This document shows positions 1-9,359 of a DNA stretch of 64,000 nt, piece after piece. The notes under the pieces were generated by a model, which was not told the origin of the DNA, did no database searches, and worked only from the letters and a program-made list of their open reading frames with translations. Source of the stretch: Paenibacillus aceris (GTDB taxonomy: Bacteria; Bacillota; Bacilli; Paenibacillales; NBRC-103111); assembly GCF_017874035.1 (NCBI RefSeq), contig NZ_JAGGKV010000001.1, positions 124,001 to 188,000 on the forward strand, in the 5' to 3' direction. The position numbers and the translations under genes were made by a program. Each line of letters opens with the position of its first letter. Within the stretch, counting starts at the first letter, position 1.

Positions 1-3000
1 GTAATTTTCAAGCTATTTGTGCCAATGGGGACCATCGCTGTGTAATAGGTGATTTCAGAATTGAAGGCTGGCGAGAGTGCCAGATTCGGGCTGATCTGAA
101 GGCTGCTTAAGAGCGGCTTCGCATCTTCTTCGGAGCTGTTCCGTCCGGCAGCAGGCCCGACATCAGCAGCTGTAAGCGGCCGATGCACCAGATCATTGGC
201 CGGATCGTACTCATCGCTACCTGCGTCGGCGGTATGCGTCCGTCTTTGACCATCCATATCGTCCGAGGGTACGTATGGACCTTGAGCCGCATCGACGGCT
301 GGACTAAGCGGTGATAAACGGATCAGTCCGTCGCTGCCCCGGATCAGCTTCAGATCACCCTTGTACGTGGCGCTCACAACGGTCGCATTAGCGGCCACGG
401 CTGCGAGACCATCGGCCATGTTGCCGACATAGGCCGGCCGCCCGGCGGATGTAATATCTTTCGTTTCATTGAATATTGTCCCTGCGTTGCTGAAAATAAC
501 ATTATTAGAAATCTGCGTTCCCACCGGCTGGAACGTGCGTTGGGCGATTTTTACCGCAGAGGCTTTATTACTTAAGTTGACGATTGTGTTATTAAAAATC
601 TGCACATCATATTGCCTCCAATGCCCGCGCAGCAGCTCCTGCTGCCTCTCTGCCGAAAGGCTCTTCAGTTCCGCGAAATCATCCGGACCGGTGCCCCAGC
701 GGATAATCGGATTCGTGCCTCCGTCCGGCCCGGCGTCTTCCGTTCCGCCGTCCAACTGAACGGCATCGTCGGTAAGCCCTTCCATGTAATTATTATAAAT
801 CTTGTGATCATTTCCATAAATGCGGAAGCCGCTCGTTCCAGGCTTCTTGCCATCCGCGATGATGAAATTGCCGTAAAAGCTGTTGCGATGACCGTGCCGG
901 GCAACCATCCCTCCGTAAGAATTAAGAACGGTGTTGTACCGGATTATATTATCGCTGCTCTTCACCGAAACGATCTCATCCTCGCCGTTTAGTCCGTCGA
1001 ACAAATTGTATTGAATCGTCACATGGCCAGGCGCCAAAGATAGTCCGGAAAGTCCGAGGCGGATCGCTTCCAATCCATTGCTCACTCGTGGACCGATGTC
1101 ATGAAAGTGATTGTATTCAATGATATCGTACTGTGAAACCGCGTCCTTGCCGTCATACGTCATCACAGCGCCAAAGCCGGTCTTCGGTCCGATATCATTG
1201 TAAGCGATCCGGTTGTGACTGCTGGTGCCCTCTACTTGAATATAATGCCTGTCAGTCCCGCCATCCGTCAGCAGCGTTGAGTTCGGCGTATGTGACGTTT
1301 CTCCCGTGTAAACGGCTCCATTAGGGTCATAATTGGCACCATAACGGCAGCTGTTCTCCACACCAATGACACACCAGATTATCTTACTGACGCCGCTTTC
1401 TACCTTTGTAAAACGGTATTTCTGACCCGTTTCATCCAAGGCAAATGTATTGCGCATAATGGAGATATTGCTGGAATCGTACAGTTCCACACCCGGATGC
1501 AGCCCCTTTAATAAAGCCAGCCTGTCTTCCGGAACCGCTCTGCTCCGCAGTGTATCTTCACCTTGGTCCGATCCTCCGCCCGAGTGGAACGTAAGCCCCT
1601 CGACTTCGACGTAGTCGGAGTTGTCAATATGCATGTAGCTGTCGCCAGCGATAACCGCCTTCCCTTGTTCCGCAGCCGCAATCCGAATCGGAAGCGCGTC
1701 CGTACCCGTCTTATCCTTGATCACGAACGGGCCCTTTTGCTGGTACGTTCCATTTTGCAGTTCGATCGTCGTTCCTTTAGCGGCATGATCCAGAGCAGCC
1801 TGTAATTCACCCGCGGAGCTGACCTTCACCACCTGAACAGGTGGAAGCGGGTCCACCGCTTTATCGCCTGCCTGCGGGGGGCCACTCGGCTCAGCCGGTT
1901 CCTCCACTACAGGGGGTGTACCCGTATAAAGCTCAACTTCCGTAATGCTATTCCAGCTGCCCGAGCTGCCCGAAGCTGTGTTTCCATATCCCACCAGCCG
2001 TAAATAACGAACAGCTGCTGAACTGCTCATCACATAGGGCTGCATGATGTCATCGCCGGCCTTGAGGACCCGGCTTTTCCGTTTGGGCAGCAGCACCGTC
2101 GAATTCTGGAAATCCGCTTGATTCGAACCTACAATTTCAAAGCTGGTTTGACGGTCGACCGCACTTAGAAAAGCAATATTCAAATAGGTAACCTGCTCAG
2201 GCTGCCCCAAATCGAACTGCAGCCACTCTCCTTGTCCCGAAGCCGACCAACGGACATCGTTGTTCCATATACCGTCCACCACATTGGCGGGAATATTGGT
2301 CGTGTTTGGCTGATAGGAGCTGGCGGTAACGGTCGTTGCGTTCAACGGGATTTGACCGTTCGTTCCTTTGGGCGATAACCGGTAGGCTTGCAGCGTATAG
2401 GTATTAGTTGAATCGCCGCTCGATAGCCGGATCATGATTTTATTCATGCCTGGCGCCAGAGTCATCCTGGTAACATCGCTCACCGGTTGATTCAAGCCCT
2501 CGTTATTCATCAAGGTCACTGTCGCTGTAATATTGGCGCCTGCCTGCATCTCTAACCGAATAGGACCTGCTTCCTGCGGGACTATCACTTCATACCCGTT
2601 TATCTGGGAAGGCGCGAAGGGTGTATTCATCTCCAGTTTTTGACTGCCCACCCAAGCTTCGAGAGCGGATAGTTGGACGGCAGGCATTTTCTCCGCAAAG
2701 GTGAAAAAGGATCCGTCTGCCAGCTCAGCATCGGCTGCATAGTAAACTCCCCCATGCAGCTCCACCTTGGTCAAAGGGTGAGGAACCGCATCGCTGAATT
2801 CGCCGCTTCTGCTCGTTAACAGCAATCCGCCTAACGGGAGCATCCCCTCCGGGAAAGCGACTTGCACGATCCCGACATTGCCGGTATTCTGGACCTTCCA
2901 TATCCGTGACAACTGCTTGAAGCCCGCTCCGTAAGGCACTGATGAAGCGGTGCTTCCGTTGTCTCCCCAAAGAAGGTACTGCTTATCGGACAAAGCTTGT

Positions 3001-4076
3001 TTAGCGCTAATGATGACCTGCGATGATGTTTGTCCTTCACTGCTTCGGCTTGTGTCCTGAGCCAACGCCCCTTCAATATCCCGCACGATTCCCGCTATGT
3101 TATTGCTATATGCCGCATTTGCCGCCGCTGGCCATACGATCTGGGAGGATGGGCCAGCCGACATATACTCCTTCCCTTTCAACGGCGTTCCAAACTTGAG
3201 GGCCATGTACGTCTGCACTTGATTTTGCTGCATCTCGGTAAGCGCATTGCCGAACACGATCATCTCACCGATTTGTCCATCGTAACCGGATCCCCCGGCG
3301 AAGGCCGAACCGAGGGACATCGGACTGCTCCCGTTTCCAGTCATAGCGAGGCGAGTCTGCGTTGATTTGGCTATCGTTTGTCCATCTAACGTAATAGCTT
3401 GATACACAGCACTCGAAACTGCCGGCTGCGATTCATATTGAAAACCCCAACTGTTGAATTGAAGTGGAGGAACTTGATACCCTGTCGTGAGTCGCGGATT
3501 ACCGGATGTGACTGCTCCCGAATCCCATAGAACTTGCGAGGTACTGGAAAAGAACGGGATATACGCCCCGAACTTTCCGGTCCCTTGTAAATTTTCATAA
3601 AAAATTTGTGACGTCTGATTCGATACCGATAACCCGCCCGTCATCACATAAACACTCGCACGTTTAACCGATTCATTCTGATCAAACAATCCGTCCTTGT
3701 CCAATAAAAGACTACCGTTGCCTGAACGGATGAATTGCACCGTAGGCTGGTAATTAAGCAGCGGATTGGATGGAACATACTTCGGCTTCGTCCTCGGGCT
3801 CTTGTCTCCAACCGTGCCGTCATTGATGAAATCATTACCTTGCGGACTGCTGTCTCTCCATGCCGTAACTTCGCCATTCCCGTTAAGGATCACGCTGGTT
3901 GGATCCGCTTTCAGCCACAATTTCAGTAAGTTAGCATCCACACCACCTGGCGTCCCGCCCGCCGCACCAACCGCATCTGCTTTGGAGTAACCTGCAGGCA
4001 GTCCCGCGAAAGTTAGAGCGGCTGCGAGCATCATGCTGATCATCCGCTTCGAACATACTCTTGACACCTTTTTCAA
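1..4076 (-). CDS. Secreted multi-domain PL6-family polysaccharide lyase, partial
   Basis: One frame stays open from a TTG at 4076 to the window edge (about 1358 residues, no stop reached). The TTG follows AGAGGTGA by about 8 bases and gives a signal peptide (KK start, hydrophobic core, end near ADA at about 36). Order of parts: a LamG/DUF8202-like N-terminal region (about 45-300), a linker region, a discoidin (F5/8 type C) type domain (about 578-716), a Pro-rich linker, a PL6 beta-helix (about 745-1200), and the start of a cadherin-like beta-sandwich (from about 1322). In the helix, EDEIVSVK gives E1032, E1034 and K1039, with R1060 21 residues on. This matches the spacing of the calcium and catalytic residues of chondroitinase B (E243, E245, K250, R271). 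Likely an extracellular uronan lyase; alginate versus chondroitin/dermatan cannot be told apart. The missing C-terminus may hold an attachment domain. Confidence 0.85.
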   Translation of the reverse strand, partial: MKKVSRVCSKRMISMMLAAALTFAGLPAGYSKADAVGAAGGTPGGVDANLLKLWLKADPTSVILNGNGEVTAWRDSSPQGNDFINDGTVGDKSPRTKPKYVPSNPLLNYQPTVQFIRSGNGSLLLDKDGLFDQNESVKRASVYVMTGGLSVSNQTSQIFYENLQGTGKFGAYIPFFSSTSQVLWDSGAVTSGNPRLTTGYQVPPLQFNSWGFQYESQPAVSSAVYQAITLDGQTIAKSTQTRLAMTGNGSSPMSLGSAFAGGSGYDGQIGEMIVFGNALTEMQQNQVQTYMALKFGTPLKGKEYMSAGPSSQIVWPAAANAAYSNNIAGIVRDIEGALAQDTSRSSEGQTSSQVIISAKQALSDKQYLLWGDNGSTASSVPYGAGFKQLSRIWKVQNTGNVGIVQVAFPEGMLPLGGLLLTSRSGEFSDAVPHPLTKVELHGGVYYAADAELADGSFFTFAEKMPAVQLSALEAWVGSQKLEMNTPFAPSQINGYEVIVPQEAGPIRLEMQAGANITATVTLMNNEGLNQPVSDVTRMTLAPGMNKIMIRLSSGDSTNTYTLQAYRLSPKGTNGQIPLNATTVTASSYQPNTTNIPANVVDGIWNNDVRWSASGQGEWLQFDLGQPEQVTYLNIAFLSAVDRQTSFEIVGSNQADFQNSTVLLPKRKSRVLKAGDDIMQPYVMSSSAAVRYLRLVGYGNTASGSSGSWNSITEVELYTGTPPVVEEPAEPSGPPQAGDKAVDPLPPVQVVKVSSAGELQAALDHAAKGTTIELQNGTYQQKGPFVIKDKTGTDALPIRIAAAEQGKAVIAGDSYMHIDNSDYVEVEGLTFHSGGGSDQGEDTLRSRAVPEDRLALLKGLHPGVELYDSSNISIMRNTFALDETGQKYRFTKVESGVSKIIWCVIGVENSCRYGANYDPNGAVYTGETSHTPNSTLLTDGGTDRHYIQVEGTSSHNRIAYNDIGPKTGFGAVMTYDGKDAVSQYDIIEYNHFHDIGPRVSNGLEAIRLGLSGLSLAPGHVTIQYNLFDGLNGEDEIVSVKSSDNIIRYNTVLNSYGGMVARHGHRNSFYGNFIIADGKKPGTSGFRIYGNDHKIYNNYMEGLTDDAVQLDGGTEDAGPDGGTNPIIRWGTGPDDFAELKSLSAERQQELLRGHWRQYDVQIFNNTIVNLSNKASAVKIAQRTFQPVGTQISNNVIFSNAGTIFNETKDITSAGRPAYVGNMADGLAAVAANATVVSATYKGDLKLIRGSDGLIRLSPLSPAVDAAQGPYVPSDDMDGQRRTHTADAGSDEYDPANDLVHRPLTAADVGPAAGRNSSEEDAKPLLSSLQISPNLALSPAFNSEITYYTAMVPIGTNSLKI

Positions 4077-4310
4077 ACAAACATCACCTCTTCTTTATCA
4101 TGGCGCTCTTCTGCAATTGTGCAGACAAGCGCAAAAGCAATTACGCTCATCATATGAAAACCCTTACAAACATGAAATCATCAAAACCCAAACTCATCAT
4201 CAAAATCTTGAATTCCACTGATCATTATCTAAAATAAACCTTTAATTTACATAAACGAGCACATAAATGTCCTTTTGTAATGAACATGACCTTTCCAGTA
4301 CAAATAAAAA

Positions 4311-4329
4311 ACCTAGCCTGCGGCTAGGT
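4311..4329 (-). terminator. Hairpin terminator, minus strand
   Basis: A perfect 8-bp stem (ACCTAGCC) with a 3-base loop is followed on the minus strand by TTTTTTATTT. It lies about 400 bases beyond the closer terminator of the stalk/propeller gene, so it either backs that up or ends a separate short transcript. On the plus strand the T-run is weaker. Confidence 0.6.
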
Positions 4330-4355
4330 CCTTATTTTGTTCGAGCAAATGGGGA

Positions 4356-4416
4356 GGGAATTGGATATGGGGCTACACACACGGTCGATTCGCTTTTCCA
4401 CCCCATATCCATTCCC
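4356..4416. repeat. Long inverted repeat in gene-free region
   Basis: Positions 4356-4372 and 4401-4416 are inverted copies (GGGAATTGGATATGGGG against CCCCATATCCATTCCC) differing by a single bulged base, with a 28-base loop. On the plus strand the second arm runs into TTTTT, so it could fold as a terminator or belong to a small RNA. No coding gene reads into it. The rest of 4081-4779 holds two terminator-like hairpins and the 80-bp repeat, and no supportable gene. Confidence 0.6.
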
Positions 4417-4565
4417 TTTTTGTTCTACTTTGTGCTACCTTCGACTTCTCTTACCCCGATTCGGTTCTCAATCCGGTATTCTCTTATCCCAAACATGGAT
4501 GCACCGCCATAAATAGGGAAACTCCGTTCCCTTATTCATGCAAATAGTGTAATTTCGTAGGTTGG

Positions 4566-4645
4566 AGGGGAACTACAGGCTCTTATTCAACCTCCATCGC
4601 CCAACTATGTGTCAAAATAGCGAAATAGCAGACCCTAGTTCCCTC
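4566..4645. repeat. 80-bp intergenic repeat, copy A
   Basis: The unit begins GAGGGGAACTACAGG and ends GACCCTAGTTCCCTCT, so its ends are inverted copies of each other. A unit of the same size and the same end sequences lies at 45461-45539. A third fragment (CAAAATAGCGGCCTGAAGTTCCC) sits at 4672-4694. This fits a small dispersed palindromic repeat (REP or MITE-like) of the host genome; no ORF is inside. Confidence 0.6.
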
Positions 4646-4717
4646 TCCCTCACGCAAAGGGATCTTTTTGGCAAAATAGCGGCCTGAAGTTCCCCTATGA
4701 ACATAGATCAAATAAAA

Positions 4718-4739
4718 AATGGCTGCCTAAGCAGCCATT
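4718..4739 (-). terminator. Terminator of the stalk/propeller gene
   Basis: A perfect 9-bp stem (AATGGCTGC / GCAGCCATT) with a TTAG-type loop is followed on the minus strand by TTTTTTATTT. It lies 40 bases after the stop codon at 4780. Confidence 0.8.
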
Positions 4740-4779
4740 CGCGTTTCTAAACAAGTTCCTTTGTTGAATCAGACAAAAC

Positions 4780-6312
4780 CTAATAAACATTAATCCGTCG
4801 AAGAATATGGTTCAAGCTGTCATAAATAACAATGTTCCCATTATTATCGATCGTGAATAAGGGAAAGCCCCCTACATTTAATGAGCTGGGACCCTTGACC
4901 TGATAGACTACGGATTCTCCGTCTTCGATTTTATTATAAACCGCAGGCTGCTCATATGTTTGTGTTTTGGGATCGAATAAGCCAACGTTATAGGTTAAAC
5001 CCTCAATACGAACATAATCTTCTAATTTTCCGGAAACGTCGACTCGGTATATTTTTTTAGCGTCGGATACGTAGAAATAGCCATCGCGAGAAGAAGCTCC
5101 TGTAATTAGATCCAAATGAACCTTGGCCACCTCACTAACAGTACCATCCAGGTTAATCTTGCTAATGTTTCTGTTCTCTTTATCCAGCACATAGATGCTG
5201 CCATCCAAGTTTGTAGAAACATAACTCGCATGCTTATCGGGTATGCTTCCAATTACTTTCGTTTCATTTGGTGCCTGGAAGTCGTACACCCTCCCCTTAA
5301 ACGTATTGCTGTAGTAAAAATGTCCTTGGTCCATAAACAAGAGAAAGTTATTCTCTTCATTCATGGAGCTGTCTAAATTGTACGTCACCATCTTCACTTC
5401 TGGCAGGACCTCATAAATGACTGTTGCTTCTTCGACATAGGTTTGCGCTGCATGCGCCATCAAATACAATTTGTTGTTTGAACTATTGTAAAATAGCTTT
5501 TTGGGAGTAATGTTCATAGAAGGTATACGCTGCATAGTGCCCTTTGAATCTTTATATTGGATATCAAATTTACTATCAATAAATGTCATGTGTTTGATAT
5601 ATTTTCCATCCCCGGTGATTTGATCATACGACAAAATTCCATACGGGTTACTCCAGCTTTTCGCATTATAATCTATCATATACACATTGCTATTTGAATC
5701 CGAAATGATATCTTTAATTTTAAAATCATTGGTATCTGAACTGGGCAGCTCAAAGGTTAAATTATCTACGGTAGGTTTATCCCGCTTTGTCTGAACTGCT
5801 ACTGATGGAATGGTTTTACTAGCGATCGTAATGGCAAGCGTGGCATTGTCGAACGAGACCGTCTGATCCATATTTTCAGAAATAAACCGCAGGGGCACCA
5901 TTGTCGTGTTATTCAGTATGGTTGCAGGCTGCTCCAATGTAGCAGAGACTCCGTTTATCCTCGCATCCTTACTGTCAATCGTCAGTGTTATCGTGGTTTT
6001 GGCCGTAGACAATGTAATTGTCCGTGTAAGTTCCTCCCAATTCACCGCAATCCCCAGCGACTCTGCAACAAAGCGAAGCGGCACCATCGTCACGTTGTTC
6101 ATTAAAGTCGGCGGAACCGGAAGCGTCTGGTTTTGACCATTTACTGTCACTACTTGCTCATTTAATTTTAGCTTCATTTCATGGTGATCCGCAGCAGCTG
6201 CAGAAGCTATTGAGCCCGCTGCAAATGCAGGTTGAATGGATAGGATAAAGCAGCTGGCACCAAGCACGATAAGCTTACCGAAGTTATTAAGGGGCACGGG
6301 TTTCTTCCTCAT
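4780..6312 (-). CDS. Stalk-domain (Cu amine oxidase N-like) plus beta-propeller secreted protein
   Basis: 510 residues. The N-terminus is a signal peptide (MRKK, hydrophobic stretch, cleavage near AFA-A). Residues about 45-165 are the paired copper amine oxidase N-like 'stalk' domain, recognisable by two VPLRF(V/I) motifs after PP/NN-TMVPL. Residues about 180-510 form a series of short blades (for example SIYVLDKENR and NGNIVIYDSLNHILRRI) like an NHL or six-bladed propeller. No catalytic motif is visible; such proteins are cell-wall-associated in Paenibacillaceae. The SD before the ATG is weak (GATAGAAA). It is a single gene with its own terminator. The exact ligand is unknown. Confidence 0.8.
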   Translation of the reverse strand: MRKKPVPLNNFGKLIVLGASCFILSIQPAFAAGSIASAAAADHHEMKLKLNEQVVTVNGQNQTLPVPPTLMNNVTMVPLRFVAESLGIAVNWEELTRTITLSTAKTTITLTIDSKDARINGVSATLEQPATILNNTTMVPLRFISENMDQTVSFDNATLAITIASKTIPSVAVQTKRDKPTVDNLTFELPSSDTNDFKIKDIISDSNSNVYMIDYNAKSWSNPYGILSYDQITGDGKYIKHMTFIDSKFDIQYKDSKGTMQRIPSMNITPKKLFYNSSNNKLYLMAHAAQTYVEEATVIYEVLPEVKMVTYNLDSSMNEENNFLLFMDQGHFYYSNTFKGRVYDFQAPNETKVIGSIPDKHASYVSTNLDGSIYVLDKENRNISKINLDGTVSEVAKVHLDLITGASSRDGYFYVSDAKKIYRVDVSGKLEDYVRIEGLTYNVGLFDPKTQTYEQPAVYNKIEDGESVVYQVKGPSSLNVGGFPLFTIDNNGNIVIYDSLNHILRRINVY

Positions 6313-6415
6313 TTTCTATCATTATTCGGGCAAATATCAATTCCCAAATTCAGTATATTCTACACCTCATTCCAAATTCCTTTTATCGATATCGCCCATC
6401 CATTTAGATCGGTCT

Positions 6416-7411
<996 letters not shown>

Positions 7412-7527
7412 TCATCTTCCTCTCCTCTTGCTTATGTCACGATAAGTTTATCCTTATTATGCAACACATTAAAAAAAGACCGATATCCCATTCGTACCAT
7501 ATGATTGCCTAATCCTCTTACAACCAC

Positions 7528-7556
7528 TTTCGAACCGAAGAATGTTGTTTTATAAT
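7528..7556 (+). promoter_or_regulatory. Probable sigma-A promoter of the AraC-type regulator
   Basis: A perfect -10 TATAAT (7551-7556) with a poor -35 TTTCGA (7528-7533) at 17 bases. It lies 35 bases before the ATG, with AAGGAGG just ahead of the start. The weak -35 fits autoregulation or activator dependence. Confidence 0.5.
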
Positions 7557-7591
7557 GGAGCCATATAGGTTGAAGGAACAAGGAGGATCTT

Positions 7592-8494
7592 ATGTCTGAA
7601 AGCATATATGAACAGCAGAATGAGCTCAGCCAACTCATTGAGCGACATTCGGGTCAGGACGGAGTTTACGAGTCCGCTATCCCATCTTTATTTTTGATTC
7701 GCCGCTCACAAGTAACCGAGCCGGTTTATAGAGTTTACAAGCCCTCTTTATGTTTCATAGCTCAAGGTTTGAAAGAGATATTGCTGGCTCAGGAGCGTTA
7801 CGAATATGGTCCTGCCGACTACCTGATTTCATCCATGGACTTGCCGGTGATCGGTCAGATCATCAAAGCTTCTCCCAACGCTCCGTATTTGAGTTTAAAA
7901 CTTGAATTTACGCAGAGTCATATTTTAGAGGTTATCCATGACTCTGATATTCAAATCACCCCGAAAGAAAATACGAAACGAGCAATGTTTGTCGGCCAGA
8001 TAGAATTATCTATACTGGATGCCATACTTAGATTAGTTCGTTTGCTGGATAACCCCAAAGATATTCCGTTCCTTGCGCCTATCTACACAAAAGAAATTCT
8101 ATACAGGCTTCTGCAAGGGCAGTATGGAGTTTCACTGGCACAAATCGCAATGGAAGGAAGCAATACCTATCGAATCCGGGAGGCTATTGAACAAATTATT
8201 ACTAATTGTGATAAGCCCTTGCGAATTGAGGTGCTTGCAGAAATAGCCAGTATGAGTATTTCTTCGTTTCACAGATACTTCAAAGAAGTAACCGCTATGA
8301 GCCCTATTCAGTTTCAAAAACAGCTGCGATTGCAGGAAGCACGCCGCCTTTTATTAGCTGAGTCAGCGGATGCCGCTGATGTGGCATTCCGGGTTGGCTA
8401 CGAAAGTGCATCCCAATTCAGCCGCGAATATTCTCGTATGTTTGGTTCACCTCCCCGGGCAGACATTAAACGCCTGAAGGAAAAATATGTTTAA
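7592..8494 (+). CDS. AraC-family transcriptional regulator (AraC_N type)
   Basis: 300 residues. Residues about 20-175 match the AraC_N effector-binding domain (for example LCFIAQGLKEILLAQERYEYG), and about 195-295 the paired helix-turn-helix region of AraC/XylS proteins (SISSFHRYFKEVT; ADVAFRVGYESASQFSREYSRMFG). AraC_N regulators commonly sit next to oxidoreductases. Here the aldo/keto reductase is divergent, 180 bases away, and is the obvious target. AAGGAGG precedes the ATG. Inducer unknown. Confidence 0.92.
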   Translation: MSESIYEQQNELSQLIERHSGQDGVYESAIPSLFLIRRSQVTEPVYRVYKPSLCFIAQGLKEILLAQERYEYGPADYLISSMDLPVIGQIIKASPNAPYLSLKLEFTQSHILEVIHDSDIQITPKENTKRAMFVGQIELSILDAILRLVRLLDNPKDIPFLAPIYTKEILYRLLQGQYGVSLAQIAMEGSNTYRIREAIEQIITNCDKPLRIEVLAEIASMSISSFHRYFKEVTAMSPIQFQKQLRLQEARRLLLAESADAADVAFRVGYESASQFSREYSRMFGSPPRADIKRLKEKYV

Positions 8495-8508
8495 AGCCTT
8501 ACATGCAA

Positions 8509-8530
8509 AGGGCTGCCACACGGCAGCCCT
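8509..8530 (+). terminator. Hairpin after the AraC-type regulator
   Basis: Perfect 9-bp stem (AGGGCTGCC / GGCAGCCCT) with a 4-base loop, 15 bases after the stop. There is no real T-run after it, so it may be an inefficient terminator or a 3' stabiliser. Confidence 0.45.
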
Positions 8531-8606
8531 ATGGTATGATCTATAATTTTGTAACGCATGATAGTGACGTGGCGCTAAGACAGCTGTTTTTTTATAAATC
8601 GTTAAA

Positions 8607-8635
8607 TTGTGCAATCGGTAGACACAACCTATACT
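8607..8635 (+). promoter_or_regulatory. Sigma-A promoter of the membrane protein gene
   Basis: TTGTGC (8607-8612), 17-base spacer, TATACT (8630-8635). It lies 59 bases before the ATG at 8694. Confidence 0.6.
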
Positions 8636-8693
8636 CCGAAGTATGATGAGGAGCAGGCTTCTTTGTTGAACATGAATTCGGAGGTACTTAAGG

Positions 8694-9329
8694 ATGAACG
8701 TAGCAAATTCTTTTCTAGTCTCATTATTTGTATGGCTAGCCATATTGATAAACGGGTTGGTGGTTTTTCGATTTAAGCCGTTAACTTTTTGGAAAGAGAT
8801 CTTGATGGTTTCCGTTTTCTGCTCAAGCATCTCTACCCTAATTCAATATTTTGATGTGGTAATATTAATGACATTTGCGCCCCCTGCATTAGCCATTTCA
8901 TGTTTCGCCTTTCTTACAGGGATACGTTGGGTCTATATGATGATTATGATAACTGTAGGCGTAACGGTCAGCGGACTTTTAGAGTTTGGAACTACCTATG
9001 TATTCCATCACTTCGATATTGAACTCACTTTAGATATGCTCGAAAAGGATTATTCCTTGGCATCATGGTATTTTGTTGGAATTCATTTCGTCATCGTCCT
9101 TACTCTTTATCAAAAGAGACTTGGATTCACTTCACTGGAAATTTATCGAACCCCGCGACTGAGTGACACATCCGTCATTTTCACCTTGTTATTCCTAGCG
9201 GCAAATTCAATGGCTGGGATTTTCATCGTTTTTAAGCAAACATCCATCTTATACCTACTACTATTTGTATTCATTGGATTTATCGTCTTTGTGATTTCTA
9301 ATTTTATCAGAGAGCTCCGATTGTCATAA
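8694..9329 (+). CDS. Integral membrane protein of unknown function
   Basis: 211 residues with about six hydrophobic spans (near 5-25, 35-60, 65-95, 122-140, 155-178, 182-205). GGAGG precedes the ATG. The topology resembles the membrane sensor part of AgrC-type or GHKL histidine kinases (short loops, no extracellular domain), but no kinase domain follows before the stop. I do not recognise a family. It is monocistronic, with a good promoter and a convergent arylamine N-acetyltransferase 30 bases downstream. It may be a free-standing sensor module or a small transporter. Confidence 0.75.
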   Translation: MNVANSFLVSLFVWLAILINGLVVFRFKPLTFWKEILMVSVFCSSISTLIQYFDVVILMTFAPPALAISCFAFLTGIRWVYMMIMITVGVTVSGLLEFGTTYVFHHFDIELTLDMLEKDYSLASWYFVGIHFVIVLTLYQKRLGFTSLEIYRTPRLSDTSVIFTLLFLAANSMAGIFIVFKQTSILYLLLFVFIGFIVFVISNFIRELRLS

Positions 9330-9359
9330 TTAGAGTTTGAAGTTTAGCGTTCTTAATAT

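Noticed and set aside
469..992. Plus-strand ORFs of about 96 and 126 codons across the first kilobase
   Set aside because: They are antisense to the continuous minus-strand PL6 frame, have no SD, and their residues show no domain pattern.
4267..4512. Plus-strand ORF of 81 codons in the gene-free stretch
   Set aside because: It runs through a terminator hairpin and the long inverted repeat and has no SD; its composition is not protein-like.
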